From NCBI RefSeq assembly GCF_036492835.1, contig NZ_AP025314.1, positions 1,302,001 through 1,366,000 of the forward strand: a stretch of DNA of 64,000 nucleotides. Direction: 5' to 3'. This document shows, one piece after another, positions 32,419-40,855 of this stretch. The stretch is from Fulvitalea axinellae (GTDB lineage Bacteria; Bacteroidota; Bacteroidia; Cytophagales; Cyclobacteriaceae). Numbering within the stretch: the first letter of the stretch is position 1; each line of letters opens with the position of its first letter. Under the pieces are notes generated by a model that made no database searches, had not been told where the DNA came from, and saw nothing but the letters and a program-made list of their open reading frames with translations. Both the position numbers and the translations under genes were made by a program.

Positions 32419-34722
32419 ATGAGAAAATTGTTTTTTGTTCTGTCACTGGCATTACTTACGCTTACGGCCCAAGCGCGTACCGTAAGTGTGAGAAGCCAGA
32501 TGAAGTCGGCCAAAGCGTTGATCGGACGTATGATGCCCGAGATCGCCGACAAATTTGTAGTGGAGGCGATCAGCCCGGCCGAGGGTGGCGCCGACGTGTT
32601 TGAGATTGAGGCTGGACCAAAGGGCAAAGTGGTGCTCCGCGGAAACAACGGCGTGTCCGTGGCTTCGGCTTTTCACCATTATTTGAAAGAGTATTGCAAA
32701 GTCCATTTTTCATGGAACGGCGATCAGCGCAGGGTTCCGGATGTTTTGCCTTTGCCCGAAAAGAAAATCAGGGTGCTGAATCCTAACAAGCGCCGTGTTT
32801 ATTTCAACTACTGTACGTTCAATTACTCAATGTCTTGGTGGGATTGGGAGCGTTGGGAACGCGAGATCGACTTCATGGCCATCAACGGCATCAATATGCC
32901 TTTGGCGGTTACGGGACTTGAGGGCGTTTGGTACAACGTATTGCGCAAGTACGATTTCACCGACGAGGAAGCCCGTTCGTTCTTGGTTGGTCCCGCATAT
33001 TCCGCTTGGCAGTGGATGACGAATATCCAAAGCTACGGTGGGCCATTGCCCAAAAGCTGGATCGACAGCCATGTGGATCTTGGCCGGAAAATCCTCAAGC
33101 GCCAGCGCGAACTGGGCATGACGCCGATTCTCCACGGATTCAGCGGTTATGTTCCCCGTGAGATGATCGAGAAATTCCCCGAAGCCAAGATCCAGAGAGA
33201 AGGCCGTTGGTGCGCGTTTTCAGGAACCGCCCAGTTGGACCCGACCGATCCTTTTTTCAAAAAACTGGGTAAAGATTTTATCAAAGAGCAGGTAAAGCTT
33301 TTCGGAACGGATCATTGGTACGCTCAGGATCCTTTCCACGAAGGTCATCCGCCTGTCAATACCAAAGAATACTTGAACAAGGTTGGTTTAGCCGTTTTGG
33401 ACGTTTTGCAATCGGCGGACAAGGACGCTAAGTGGGTGATGCAGGCTTGGTCAATCCGTAAGGATATCGCCACTGTAGTGCCGAAAGACAAATTGTTGAT
33501 TCTGGACCTCGGGGGCTGGACTTGGCATGGAAAAGATAAGTTTTGGGGATATGATTTCGTGTCCGGCCAGTTACACAACTTCGGCGGACGAACCCAGCTT
33601 CGCGGCAACCTGAAAAGCGTAGCCACAAACCGCCCGGCCAGAACCCGCGAACAGGCTCCGAACTGCGTAGGCATGGGGCTTTTCCCGGAAGCGATCGAGA
33701 ACAACCCCGCTTTTTACAATATGGTGTTCGATATGTCTTGGCGCTCGGATTCCGTAAATCTGAAATCGTGGGTTGCTGATTACACGCTCAGACGCTACGG
33801 CGCCAAAGACGCCGACGTGGACCAAGCTTGGGATCTGCTCCTGAAAACCGCTTATTCGCCCAAAGCCCGCCAGCGTGGGTCGTATATTACGGCGCGTCCG
33901 GCTTTGACGATTTTCAAAAGTGATCCGAACCACTGGCTCAGCACAGGCTATGACGACGCGACATTGATCAAAGCTTGGTACAATCTCCTGAAAGCGAACG
34001 AACGTTTGGGCGATCAGGAAACTTATCAGTATGATCTTGCCGACGTTGGGCGTCAGGTATTGAGCAACTTGGCCGGTAAGTATCACAAAGAAATGAAGCA
34101 GGCGTTTGAAAGTGGCGACAAAGAGGCTTTCCGAGTGGCTTCGCAAGCGTTCTTGGCTTTGGGGCGTGATATGGACGTGTTGCTGGAAACCAACAAACAT
34201 TTCCTTTACGGAAAATGGGTGGCCGAAGCGCGCTCGAACAGTAAGGTGGAAAAGGAAAGCGATTTGTACGAATGGAACGCCACCAAGCTTGTGACGCAAT
34301 GGGGATGCGATGACCAGCCTCCGTTGATTTTTGAATACGCTTGGAAAGAGTGGGCCGGTTTGATCGACGGGTATTATTTGCCACGTTGGGAGAGGTTCTT
34401 CGATTTCCTGGAAGCGAAGCTTGAGAAAGGCGAAAGCTATGATGATTCAAAACTGAAGAAAACCCACGGTCGCCAAGCGCTTTTGGCGGACGATTTCAGA
34501 AAAGACCTTTACAAATGGGAGTGCGAGTGGATCGATTCTAAGCACGATTATACGCCGGTGCCGAAAGGCGACGCCGTAAAAATTTCGAAGGCTCTTTTCG
34601 CCAAATACAAAACCGAGTTTGAGCGTTTTTACTTCTGGAATGAATATTCAGGAAAAACGCTTCAGAAAATGTCGGTGAAAGCTAAAGCCGGTTCGGTAGA
34701 ATCGGGTTACCTCGGGCAATAA
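32419..34722 (+). CDS. Alpha-N-acetylglucosaminidase, GH89
   Basis: 767 aa, with signal peptide about 1-20 (LFFVLSLALLTLTAQA). The N-terminal alpha/beta domain (about 21-120) is followed by the GH89 catalytic barrel: FNYCTFNYSMSWWDWERWEREIDFMAINGINMPLAVTG, FSGYVPREM, WYAQDPFHEGHPP and LGGWTWHGKDKFWGYDF. The C-terminal helical domain runs to the end. GH89 enzymes remove terminal alpha-GlcNAc from mucin O-glycans, heparan sulfate fragments or related polymers. The divergent LamG-AraC regulator suggests substrate-induced expression. Own terminator at 34751. Confidence 0.93.
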   Translation: MRKLFFVLSLALLTLTAQARTVSVRSQMKSAKALIGRMMPEIADKFVVEAISPAEGGADVFEIEAGPKGKVVLRGNNGVSVASAFHHYLKEYCKVHFSWNGDQRRVPDVLPLPEKKIRVLNPNKRRVYFNYCTFNYSMSWWDWERWEREIDFMAINGINMPLAVTGLEGVWYNVLRKYDFTDEEARSFLVGPAYSAWQWMTNIQSYGGPLPKSWIDSHVDLGRKILKRQRELGMTPILHGFSGYVPREMIEKFPEAKIQREGRWCAFSGTAQLDPTDPFFKKLGKDFIKEQVKLFGTDHWYAQDPFHEGHPPVNTKEYLNKVGLAVLDVLQSADKDAKWVMQAWSIRKDIATVVPKDKLLILDLGGWTWHGKDKFWGYDFVSGQLHNFGGRTQLRGNLKSVATNRPARTREQAPNCVGMGLFPEAIENNPAFYNMVFDMSWRSDSVNLKSWVADYTLRRYGAKDADVDQAWDLLLKTAYSPKARQRGSYITARPALTIFKSDPNHWLSTGYDDATLIKAWYNLLKANERLGDQETYQYDLADVGRQVLSNLAGKYHKEMKQAFESGDKEAFRVASQAFLALGRDMDVLLETNKHFLYGKWVAEARSNSKVEKESDLYEWNATKLVTQWGCDDQPPLIFEYAWKEWAGLIDGYYLPRWERFFDFLEAKLEKGESYDDSKLKKTHGRQALLADDFRKDLYKWECEWIDSKHDYTPVPKGDAVKISKALFAKYKTEFERFYFWNEYSGKTLQKMSVKAKAGSVESGYLGQ

Positions 34723-34750
34723 ACAGCGTATCTGTCCTGTCAATGACGAA

Positions 34751-34779
34751 AAGGTTCCGGAATCCGGAGCCTTTTTTTG
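34751..34779 (+). terminator. Terminator after the GH89 gene
   Basis: AGGTTCCGG pairs with CCGGAGCCT (one G-U) around AAT, then T7. It lies 29 bp after the stop. Confidence 0.88.
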
Positions 34780-34836
34780 TGCCGATACGTTTGTCCCGTT
34801 TTCGTTATCAGGCGGACGTTGGCAAGGATAATCTCG

Positions 34837-34844
34837 TATCTTTG
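34837..34844 (+). promoter_or_regulatory. TAnnTTTG -7 box of lpxB
   Basis: TATCTTTG lies about 78 bp upstream of the lpxB start. A TTG at 34819-34821 is a possible -33 box with a short 15-bp spacer, so only the -7 box is convincing. Confidence 0.55.
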
Positions 34845-34921
34845 CGGATTAGAACCGAAAAAAAATCTGGGGCGGGCATTTTCCTAAACCCGAATACCCG
34901 CTCCGTATCTTATATTTCGAT

Positions 34922-36031
34922 ATGAAATACTACATCGTGGCGGGAGAGAGGTCCGGAGACCTGCACGCTTCCAATTTGATCAAATCCATCAAGCAACGCG
35001 ATTCCGAAGCCGAGTTCCGCGGATTCGGCGGCGACTATATGGCTTCGGCCGGCGCCGAAATCAAAGTACATATCCGCGATTTGGCTTTTATGGGCTTTCT
35101 GGAAGTCTTGTTGGGGATTTTTAAAATCACGAAGTTGATGAAAGTCTGCCAGCGAGATGTGCTGGATTACCACCCCGATGTCCTGATCCTTGTCGATTAC
35201 GGCGGATTCAATATGAAAATGGCCAAGTGGGCAAAGAAAAACGGCGTGAAAGTGTACTATTACATCTCGCCGAAAGTTTGGGCCTGGAACACCGGCCGGG
35301 CCAAAAAGCTCAAAGCCACCGTAGACGAGATGTTCGTGATTTTGCCTTTCGAAAAGGAGTTTTTCAAACAATTCGATTGGGATGTACACTATGTGGGCAA
35401 TCCGGTAGTGGATGCCGTACGTGCGCATGTACCTTCTGGTGATTTTGTGAAAAAAAGTGGTCTGCCCGCCGACAAGCCGATTATCGCCCTGTTGCCCGGA
35501 AGCAGGAAGCAGGAGCTGATACATATGCTCCCTATGTTTGCGGAAGTGGCCCGCCAAAACCGTGACCTTCACTTTGTGGTGGGTGCGATTAAATCGTTGG
35601 ATACTGAGCTTTACGCTCCGGCGCTCAAAGAACCGAACATTAGTCTGGTTTACGACAAAACATACGACCTGTACGAAGTCGCAGACGCCGGCATTATCAC
35701 TTCGGGTACGGCGACTTTGGAAACGGCCCTTTTCGGTTTGCCGCAAGTGGTGGCTTATCGTGGTAGCGCCATTTCTATTTGGATTGCCAAAAAAGTGGCG
35801 AAGATCAAGTTTATCTCTTTGGTGAATCTTATTGTCGGCAGGGAAGTGGTTCGTGAATTGATCCAGGAAGACATGACGCCAGAGAGCATGACCTCGGAAT
35901 TGCGCAATTTGTTGGGCGGAGAGCGCAGAGATGAGGTTTTTGAAGGATACCGTGAACTGAATGAGGTTTTGGGAGATACAAGAGCCTCGGATAAAGCGGC
36001 TGAGACGATGTTACGCTTATTGAGAGGATAG
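34922..36031 (+). CDS. lpxB: Lipid-A-disaccharide synthase
   Basis: 369 aa, GT19. The N-terminal Rossmann domain opens KYYIVAGERSGDLHASNLI. Later blocks include ILVDYGGFNMKMAKWAKKNGVKVYYYISPKVWAWNTGRAKKLK, HYVGNPVVDAV, IALLPGSRKQELIHMLP and ITSGTATLETALFG, the donor-binding region. The enzyme joins UDP-2,3-diacyl-GlcN and lipid X to form the lipid A disaccharide at the inner membrane. Start ATG at 34922. It stands alone here, away from other lpx genes, as often in Bacteroidota, with a terminator at 36124. Confidence 0.96.
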   Translation: MKYYIVAGERSGDLHASNLIKSIKQRDSEAEFRGFGGDYMASAGAEIKVHIRDLAFMGFLEVLLGIFKITKLMKVCQRDVLDYHPDVLILVDYGGFNMKMAKWAKKNGVKVYYYISPKVWAWNTGRAKKLKATVDEMFVILPFEKEFFKQFDWDVHYVGNPVVDAVRAHVPSGDFVKKSGLPADKPIIALLPGSRKQELIHMLPMFAEVARQNRDLHFVVGAIKSLDTELYAPALKEPNISLVYDKTYDLYEVADAGIITSGTATLETALFGLPQVVAYRGSAISIWIAKKVAKIKFISLVNLIVGREVVRELIQEDMTPESMTSELRNLLGGERRDEVFEGYRELNEVLGDTRASDKAAETMLRLLRG

Positions 36032-36123
36032 CCAAATAACTAAAGATGGAGTGGATGTGGTGATTCGAAGTATTATTTTTAATTATATTTTAATAAGTTT
36101 TTAGTTGTTGCTATTGTGCAAAA

Positions 36124-36159
36124 ATATCCACCTTGTTTTCTGGGTGGATTATTTTTTTT
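36124..36159 (+). terminator. Terminator after lpxB
   Basis: ATCCACC pairs with GGTGGAT around a 10-nt loop, then TATTTTTTT. It lies about 95 bp after the lpxB stop. Confidence 0.75.
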
Positions 36160-36202
36160 ATATAAATTATGTCTTAAGAAATGAACACTTTCCTCAGCCA
36201 AC

Positions 36203-36619
36203 ATGAAATCCAAGCACCTCATTTTCTTAGCATTTTTAATGGTGGCCTCTTGTGCCAAAGTGATCCACGACCATGGAAAACAGGGCGTTGTGGGACAAGT
36301 GCATGATTTTTCGGAATCGAAGTTTGGAACCCAAGCCAAAGTCTGCGTTTATAATTTGACAGACGTAAACGAACTTGGCGTAGGGGATTTTTTTGAGACT
36401 ATCCCCGCTGAGCTTATCAAAGTGGCGAAAGTCGGGGAAAACGGAAATTTTAAGATCAATTTGGCTCCCGGTCGTTATTCCTTATTCCTCAAGACCCCTG
36501 ATGGTTATATGAAAGGTGCCGTTTCCTCGGAAGGGCATGTAAATGAGGTTCGTGTCAAAAATAATTCGTTCGATTCGCTTACTCTCTCGATGCCGACAAG
36601 GCAAGGAATCAACATGTAA
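36203..36619 (+). CDS. Small lipoprotein with carboxypeptidase-regulatory-like fold
   Basis: 138 aa. Lipobox MVASC (Cys17). The mature part begins GVVGQVHDFSESKFG and continues with strands and loops of an Ig-like carboxypeptidase-regulatory domain (GNFKINLAPGRYSLFLKTPDGYMKG), often used as a spacer or binding module on Bacteroidota surfaces. Function unknown. Single gene between lpxB and a short hypothetical gene. Confidence 0.75.
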   Translation: MKSKHLIFLAFLMVASCAKVIHDHGKQGVVGQVHDFSESKFGTQAKVCVYNLTDVNELGVGDFFETIPAELIKVAKVGENGNFKINLAPGRYSLFLKTPDGYMKGAVSSEGHVNEVRVKNNSFDSLTLSMPTRQGINM

Positions 36620-36856
36620 TAATTTGTTCGATTTTACCTATTTACATTCGTAGGCTTTTCTTTCTAGCGAAATTTTTTAATATTTCATGATCGTTTGTTT
36701 TGTCATGTGAGGGGTTTGTAATTTGCTGAGTTTTTTTATTTCAAAAACAAAGGTGTCTCTCGTTTATTGTTCATCAAAGTCCTCTCTTTTCGGAGGTTCA
36801 TTGCCGAACTTGTATTGCGCAAGGCGAACGAAATTTGATCACTAATAAGAAAATAA
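36620..36856. other. Short intergenic region, nothing recognised
   Basis: AT-rich 237 bp upstream of the 96-aa gene. No terminator for the lipoprotein gene is obvious and no TAnnTTTG box was found. Confidence 0.3.
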
Positions 36857-37147
36857 ATGAAGAAGCTGTTTGCGAGTCTGCTCAAGCCATTCCAGTCACG
36901 GTACAGTGTTGTTTTTCGGATGTACCATGTGATCCCTGGCCAGCCAATCAAGGTTAAGAAGAAAGTTCAGGAATTTGAGAAAGGGGACAAAGAAGCTGCT
37001 TTTGCCTATTTTCAGAAGACGGTGAAAGCCACCGGCGCCAGCAAAATCGTTCCTGTGGAAATAGAGTTGTTGAAAGGCCGTAGGGTGTCCAAGAGGAAGC
37101 AATTTGGCCCGGTGGGCGATATTAAGAAATTGGAGTTGGTGGCCTAA
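36857..37147 (+). CDS. Small basic hypothetical protein
   Basis: 96 aa, strongly basic: Lys/Arg-rich throughout (PIKVKKKVQEFEKGDKEAAF, LLKGRRVSKRKQF). No signal peptide or transmembrane segment. Residues about 25-90 could fold as a small alpha/beta domain. No family recognised. It is single and ends at a weak hairpin (37176-37211). Confidence 0.55.
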   Translation: MKKLFASLLKPFQSRYSVVFRMYHVIPGQPIKVKKKVQEFEKGDKEAAFAYFQKTVKATGASKIVPVEIELLKGRRVSKRKQFGPVGDIKKLELVA

Positions 37148-37175
37148 AAACTTGGGCCGTCGAATACGAAAAAGC

Positions 37176-37211
37176 TAAAGGCGCTCCGAAAAGGGCGCTT
37201 TTTCTTTTATC
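37176..37211 (+). terminator. Terminator after the 96-aa gene
   Basis: AAAGGCGC pairs with GCGCTTT (one bulged G), then TTTTTCTTTT. Confidence 0.6.
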
Positions 37212-37241
37212 TTCCCGGCATTAATCGACTAGCGCAGTTAT

Positions 37242-37739
37242 ATGTCTATGAAGTTTTCGAATAGCAAAGATTTTCTCAATAAGCTGAATACAAAAGTTTT
37301 CGCCTTTATCTCCATCCATATGGCGGGTTTTCTGGTCTTGTATATTATGCAGGAAAACGGAACGCTGAAGCCTTTGTTGGAAGGTGATGCGCGGAAGACC
37401 GCCGATACGGCCAGCTTGGTCTTGTTGGTTGTTTTCTTCGTGCTTGGTTATATGGCGCACGCCAAGGAAATCAAGAAATCGTTGGAGGTGGAGGACTTGC
37501 GTGAGAAGTTGTTGATTGCGAATACGGCCACCATAAAGAAATACATATATTTCACGGTTGGGGCCCTGTGCCTTATCGCCGGTTTCGCGGTTTCGGCCCA
37601 GCCTTATTACGCCGGGGTTTACGCCCTTACGTTAATCGTGGTTTCGACAAGTATTCCTTCGGCGCATCGCATTGCGCGTAAGCTTAAGCTTGATCGTGAG
37701 CAGGGGCTGAAAGTGTTGGATAATGATCCGATAGATTGA
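37242..37739 (+). CDS. Four-helix inner-membrane protein, no family recognised
   Basis: 165 aa with four hydrophobic helices: KVFAFISIHMAGFLVLYIM, TASLVLLVVFFVLGYMAHA, YIYFTVGALCLIAGFAVSA and YYAGVYALTLIVVSTSIPSA. A charged loop (KEIKKSLEVEDLREKLL) joins helices 2 and 3. The C-terminus is basic and soluble (RIARKLKLDREQGLKV). No known motif. Start ATG at 37242. Followed by the strong hairpin at 37748. Confidence 0.6.
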   Translation: MSMKFSNSKDFLNKLNTKVFAFISIHMAGFLVLYIMQENGTLKPLLEGDARKTADTASLVLLVVFFVLGYMAHAKEIKKSLEVEDLREKLLIANTATIKKYIYFTVGALCLIAGFAVSAQPYYAGVYALTLIVVSTSIPSAHRIARKLKLDREQGLKVLDNDPID

Positions 37740-37747
37740 TTTGAGAT

Positions 37748-37786
37748 TTCCCGCCGTAGATGCCTACGGCGGGAAGTCACTTTTTT
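37748..37786. terminator. Hairpin between convergent genes (37739 and 37785)
   Basis: TTCCCGCCGTAG pairs perfectly with CTACGGCGGGAA around a 4-base loop (12 bp). Five bases later T6 follows on the plus strand. It terminates the upstream membrane-protein gene; no T run serves the minus strand. Confidence 0.75.
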
Positions 37787-39041
37787 ATGATTCGCTTACC
37801 ACAAACTGGCAAAGCGATTTGGTCCGCTGTTCCAATACGGCTTCTTTATTCGCCAAAGCGGCTTTCAACGCGTTGCTGGTTGGATTTTTTACAGTGACTA
37901 AGCTGAGCTCCGTGTGTGTTTCCATCTCGAAATCCTTCTCAAGATCCTGTTTCGCTTTTTGGAACTTAACCGAATCCCAATCGGCGCAGACCGACACGGA
38001 AACTGCCGTGTTTTGGGTTAAATTGATACGGATCCGGTGCTCGGCCAAAATGTGGAAAATCTTCCTCAGGCTCTCTTCCTGCACAAAACTCAAGTCCTTA
38101 ACCCTAATGACCATCAACGCTTGTTTGTCTTTGAACATAAAACAAGGAATGGGTTGCTCAGAGCCTTTAAGGTGAATAACCGTCCCTTTTTCGCCCGGTC
38201 TTTCGAAGGAACGAACCTTTAGCGGAATATTCTTATTAGCCAGTGGTTTTATGGTTTTCGGATGAATTACCGAGGCTCCGTAAAAAGTCATCTCGGCGGC
38301 TTCCCTGTACGAGATCGCTTCGAACTTGGCGGTGTCACTGATTCTTTTCGGGTCGGCGTTTAGGATGCCGGGCACGTCTTTCCAGATCGTCACGGAGTCG
38401 GCGTTGAGGCAATGGGCAAAGATCGCCGCACTGAAGTCGGAGCCTTCCCGGGCCAAAGTAGTGGTGTTATCAGACAGGTCACTGGCTACGAATCCTTGTG
38501 TCACCACGATGTTCTCTTTCAGGATAGTGGGCAAATTCAGCTTCAACAGCTCTTCGGTGACTTCCCAGCGTACTTTGGCGTCTTTGAATACGCTATCTGT
38601 TTTTATATACCGTCTGGCGTCTATCCACTCGGCTTTAAGTTGTAACTGGCGCAGATACCCGGCGATGATTGTGGTGGAAATCAATTCGCCGTACGGTACG
38701 AACTGATCGTAAGCTTTTCCTTGCTCCGCAAATGTTTGGCGCAGAATCAGTTCGGCATGGCCGAAAAGCGACTCAATCGCCAAAAAAGTTTCGTTTTCAT
38801 CGGAAGAAAAAAGATCTTGGATAATATTTCCATGATAATCTTTTACAGCCTGCCATTCCCGCTGGTAATCTTTTCCCGCTTCGCGTAATTCAAGAACTCT
38901 TTCCAGTGCGTTGGTGGTTTTGCCCATGGCTGAGACTACTATTATCAGTGGCCCGTTGTCGTGGGCTTGGATAATGCTCCCCATGTTTTTTACCGCCTCT
39001 GCGCTTTTGACGGAAGCTCCGCCGAATTTGAATACTCTCAT
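37785..39041 (-). CDS. Aspartate kinase
   Basis: 418 aa from the ATG at 39041 (RVFKFGGASVK); the longer frame begins at a TTG. The amino acid kinase domain (about 1-270) contains KFGGASV, IIVVSAMGKTTNAL, GFVASD and TTTLAREGSDFSAAIFAHCL, where substrate and ATP contacts lie. A C-terminal ACT region (about 290-418, VIRVKDLSFVQEESLRKIFHILAEHRI) should bind an amino-acid effector, usually lysine or threonine. It catalyses the first step of the aspartate family pathway. Divergent from fbp with a 263-bp spacer, an arrangement common in Bacteroidota. Confidence 0.93.
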   Translation of the reverse strand: MRVFKFGGASVKSAEAVKNMGSIIQAHDNGPLIIVVSAMGKTTNALERVLELREAGKDYQREWQAVKDYHGNIIQDLFSSDENETFLAIESLFGHAELILRQTFAEQGKAYDQFVPYGELISTTIIAGYLRQLQLKAEWIDARRYIKTDSVFKDAKVRWEVTEELLKLNLPTILKENIVVTQGFVASDLSDNTTTLAREGSDFSAAIFAHCLNADSVTIWKDVPGILNADPKRISDTAKFEAISYREAAEMTFYGASVIHPKTIKPLANKNIPLKVRSFERPGEKGTVIHLKGSEQPIPCFMFKDKQALMVIRVKDLSFVQEESLRKIFHILAEHRIRINLTQNTAVSVSVCADWDSVKFQKAKQDLEKDFEMETHTELSLVTVKNPTSNALKAALANKEAVLEQRTKSLCQFVVSES

Positions 39042-39304
39042 CTTGCCTTGTTTTGCCAACTGTGCTTGCCGAATCGGATCGGCTTTACGGCGCCGAAATT
39101 ACCTAAAAACGGCGGGATATTTTTTTGGAAAAGGTAAATATGAACCTGGAATCTGATTTTTGTTGTAGATATGATAATACAGAAACGTTTTCGGTTATTT
39201 TTTTCATAAATATTAAAAAAAACAATGATGGATTTTTACGGAATTTATAACAAGATTGTGCCCGCTCAGCTTAATTATACACTCACAACCAAGCCAAATA
39301 CAAC

Positions 39305-40342
39305 ATGGCATTGACGAATATCCACTTGCCCATCGGAATTCCGTTGGACCGTTTTATCAAAAAGAAACAGGAGGATTTTCCCTTCGCTACAGGCGAACTT
39401 TCCCAACTCTTGAGAGATATCGCTTTAGCGTCGAAGATTGTAAACCTAGAGATAGCCCGGTCCGGACTTAGCGGTTTGGAAGGGGCCTTCGGAACCCAAA
39501 ACGTACAGGGAGAATGCCAGCAGAAGCTGGATATACTGGCCAATAAGTGCTTTATCCGGGCGCTAAAAAGGGGCGGGGAGGTTTGCGCACTGATCTCCGA
39601 AGAAAACGAAGGTGTTATTGACCTTGGAAACACGCAAGGGAAGTACGTGGTGGCTATGGACCCGCTCGACGGTTCGTCGAATATAGACGTAAACGTGTCG
39701 ATTGGAACCATTTTCTCAATTTACAGAAGAGTTTCCGAAGTCGGGGGACCAGTCTCCGAAGCGGATTTGCTTCAGCCGGGAACCAAACAAGTGGCCGCTG
39801 GGTATACGCTTTACGGTTCTTCCTGCATGCTGGTCTACACAACAGGAAACGGCGTAAACGGCTTTACCTACGAGCCTTCGCTTGGTGAATTCTTTTTGTC
39901 ACACCAAAATATCCGAATTCCTGATAATCCGACTTATTATTCTGTGAACGAAGGGGCGTATCGGTCTTTTGGGGCGGATACCAAGGCCTTTATCGAATAC
40001 TGTAAAGACCGCAGGATTTCGGCTAGGTACATCGGTTCTTTAGTGGCCGATTTTCATAGGAATTTGCTGAAAGGCGGAATTTATATTTATCCTAAAACGG
40101 CCGCTCAGCCTAATGGTAAACTTCGTTTGTGTTATGAATGTAACGCTCTGGCGTTTATAGCGGAACAGGCCGGCGGTGCGGCTAGCGATGGCATGAACCG
40201 GATTATGGAAATAGGACCGGAAAAGTATCATCAGCGTTCACCGTTTTATGTCGGAACCAAGGCGATGGTTAACGAGGCTTGCGGTTTTATAGACTTGGGA
40301 ATGGTGGAAAGCGCCACCAGAAAAATGCCTGGCGAAAGATGA
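39305..40342 (+). CDS. fbp: Class I fructose-1,6-bisphosphatase
   Basis: 345 aa. The metal- and substrate-binding motif [23 protein letters not shown] (about 116-138) is exact for class I, with [10 protein letters not shown] upstream supplying the catalytic Glu and a C-terminal [17 protein letters not shown] for sugar binding. It removes the 1-phosphate in gluconeogenesis. Start ATG at 39305. Paired divergently with aspartate kinase, as elsewhere in the phylum. Confidence 0.96.
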   Translation: MALTNIHLPIGIPLDRFIKKKQEDFPFATGELSQLLRDIALASKIVNLEIARSGLSGLEGAFGTQNVQGECQQKLDILANKCFIRALKRGGEVCALISEENEGVIDLGNTQGKYVVAMDPLDGSSNIDVNVSIGTIFSIYRRVSEVGGPVSEADLLQPGTKQVAAGYTLYGSSCMLVYTTGNGVNGFTYEPSLGEFFLSHQNIRIPDNPTYYSVNEGAYRSFGADTKAFIEYCKDRRISARYIGSLVADFHRNLLKGGIYIYPKTAAQPNGKLRLCYECNALAFIAEQAGGAASDGMNRIMEIGPEKYHQRSPFYVGTKAMVNEACGFIDLGMVESATRKMPGER

Positions 40343-40486
40343 AGAAGGTTGAATAGAATAACGAAATGGTGTTCTGTTTTCATCATTCATTCACGAAAAG
40401 ATTACATGGGGCCTAAATCTGTCAGGTTTAGTTTTTGCTACTTTGTATTCGGATCGTTTCTGTATAAAACTAAATCACAGATAATT

Positions 40487-40780
40487 ATGGCCCGACCAAA
40501 AAAAGAGCAAAAAGAGAAAACTATTGACAGCGTTTGCGAAGCCGCCTTGGATAAGTTTAAGAAAATGAACAAGCGCAAAGGCACGCACGGAGAAATCATC
40601 GAAAAGCTGGAATTTTGCATCGGAAGCTATCGTTACGACAAAAATCCGCAAGGTCTTGTCGAATTTGGCCATAAGGCTAGCGAGATCTTAAAAGGTGAAA
40701 AAGCCCGCCACGACAAGAGTGTAGCGCAAGGCCTTATCGATGATCTGGATTCGGCGATTTCAGCCCATACTAATGCGTAA
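40487..40780 (+). CDS. Small charged hypothetical protein
   Basis: 97 aa from the ATG at 40487; the longer frame to 40349 adds 46 residues of poor composition and is rejected. It opens ARPKKEQKEKTIDSVCEAALDKFKKMNKRKG, then HGEIIEKLEFCIGSYRYDKNPQGL and a helical C-terminus. No signal peptide. Mostly helical, basic N-terminus, acidic C-terminus. No family recognised, but the clean start and the terminator after it support a real gene. Confidence 0.6.
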   Translation: MARPKKEQKEKTIDSVCEAALDKFKKMNKRKGTHGEIIEKLEFCIGSYRYDKNPQGLVEFGHKASEILKGEKARHDKSVAQGLIDDLDSAISAHTNA

Positions 40781-40803
40781 ACATTTACGCAGGAGTTAAA
40801 AAC

Positions 40804-40838
40804 AAAAACGGTCGCCAAAGTGGCGACCGTTTTTGTTT
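40804..40838. terminator. Bidirectional terminator
   Basis: AAAACGGTCGCCA pairs with TGGCGACCGTTTT, an almost perfect stem with A-rich and T-rich flanks. It serves the small gene ending at 40780 and the symporter gene ending at 40856. Confidence 0.9.
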
Positions 40839-40855
40839 ATTATAAAGCTAGTTGC

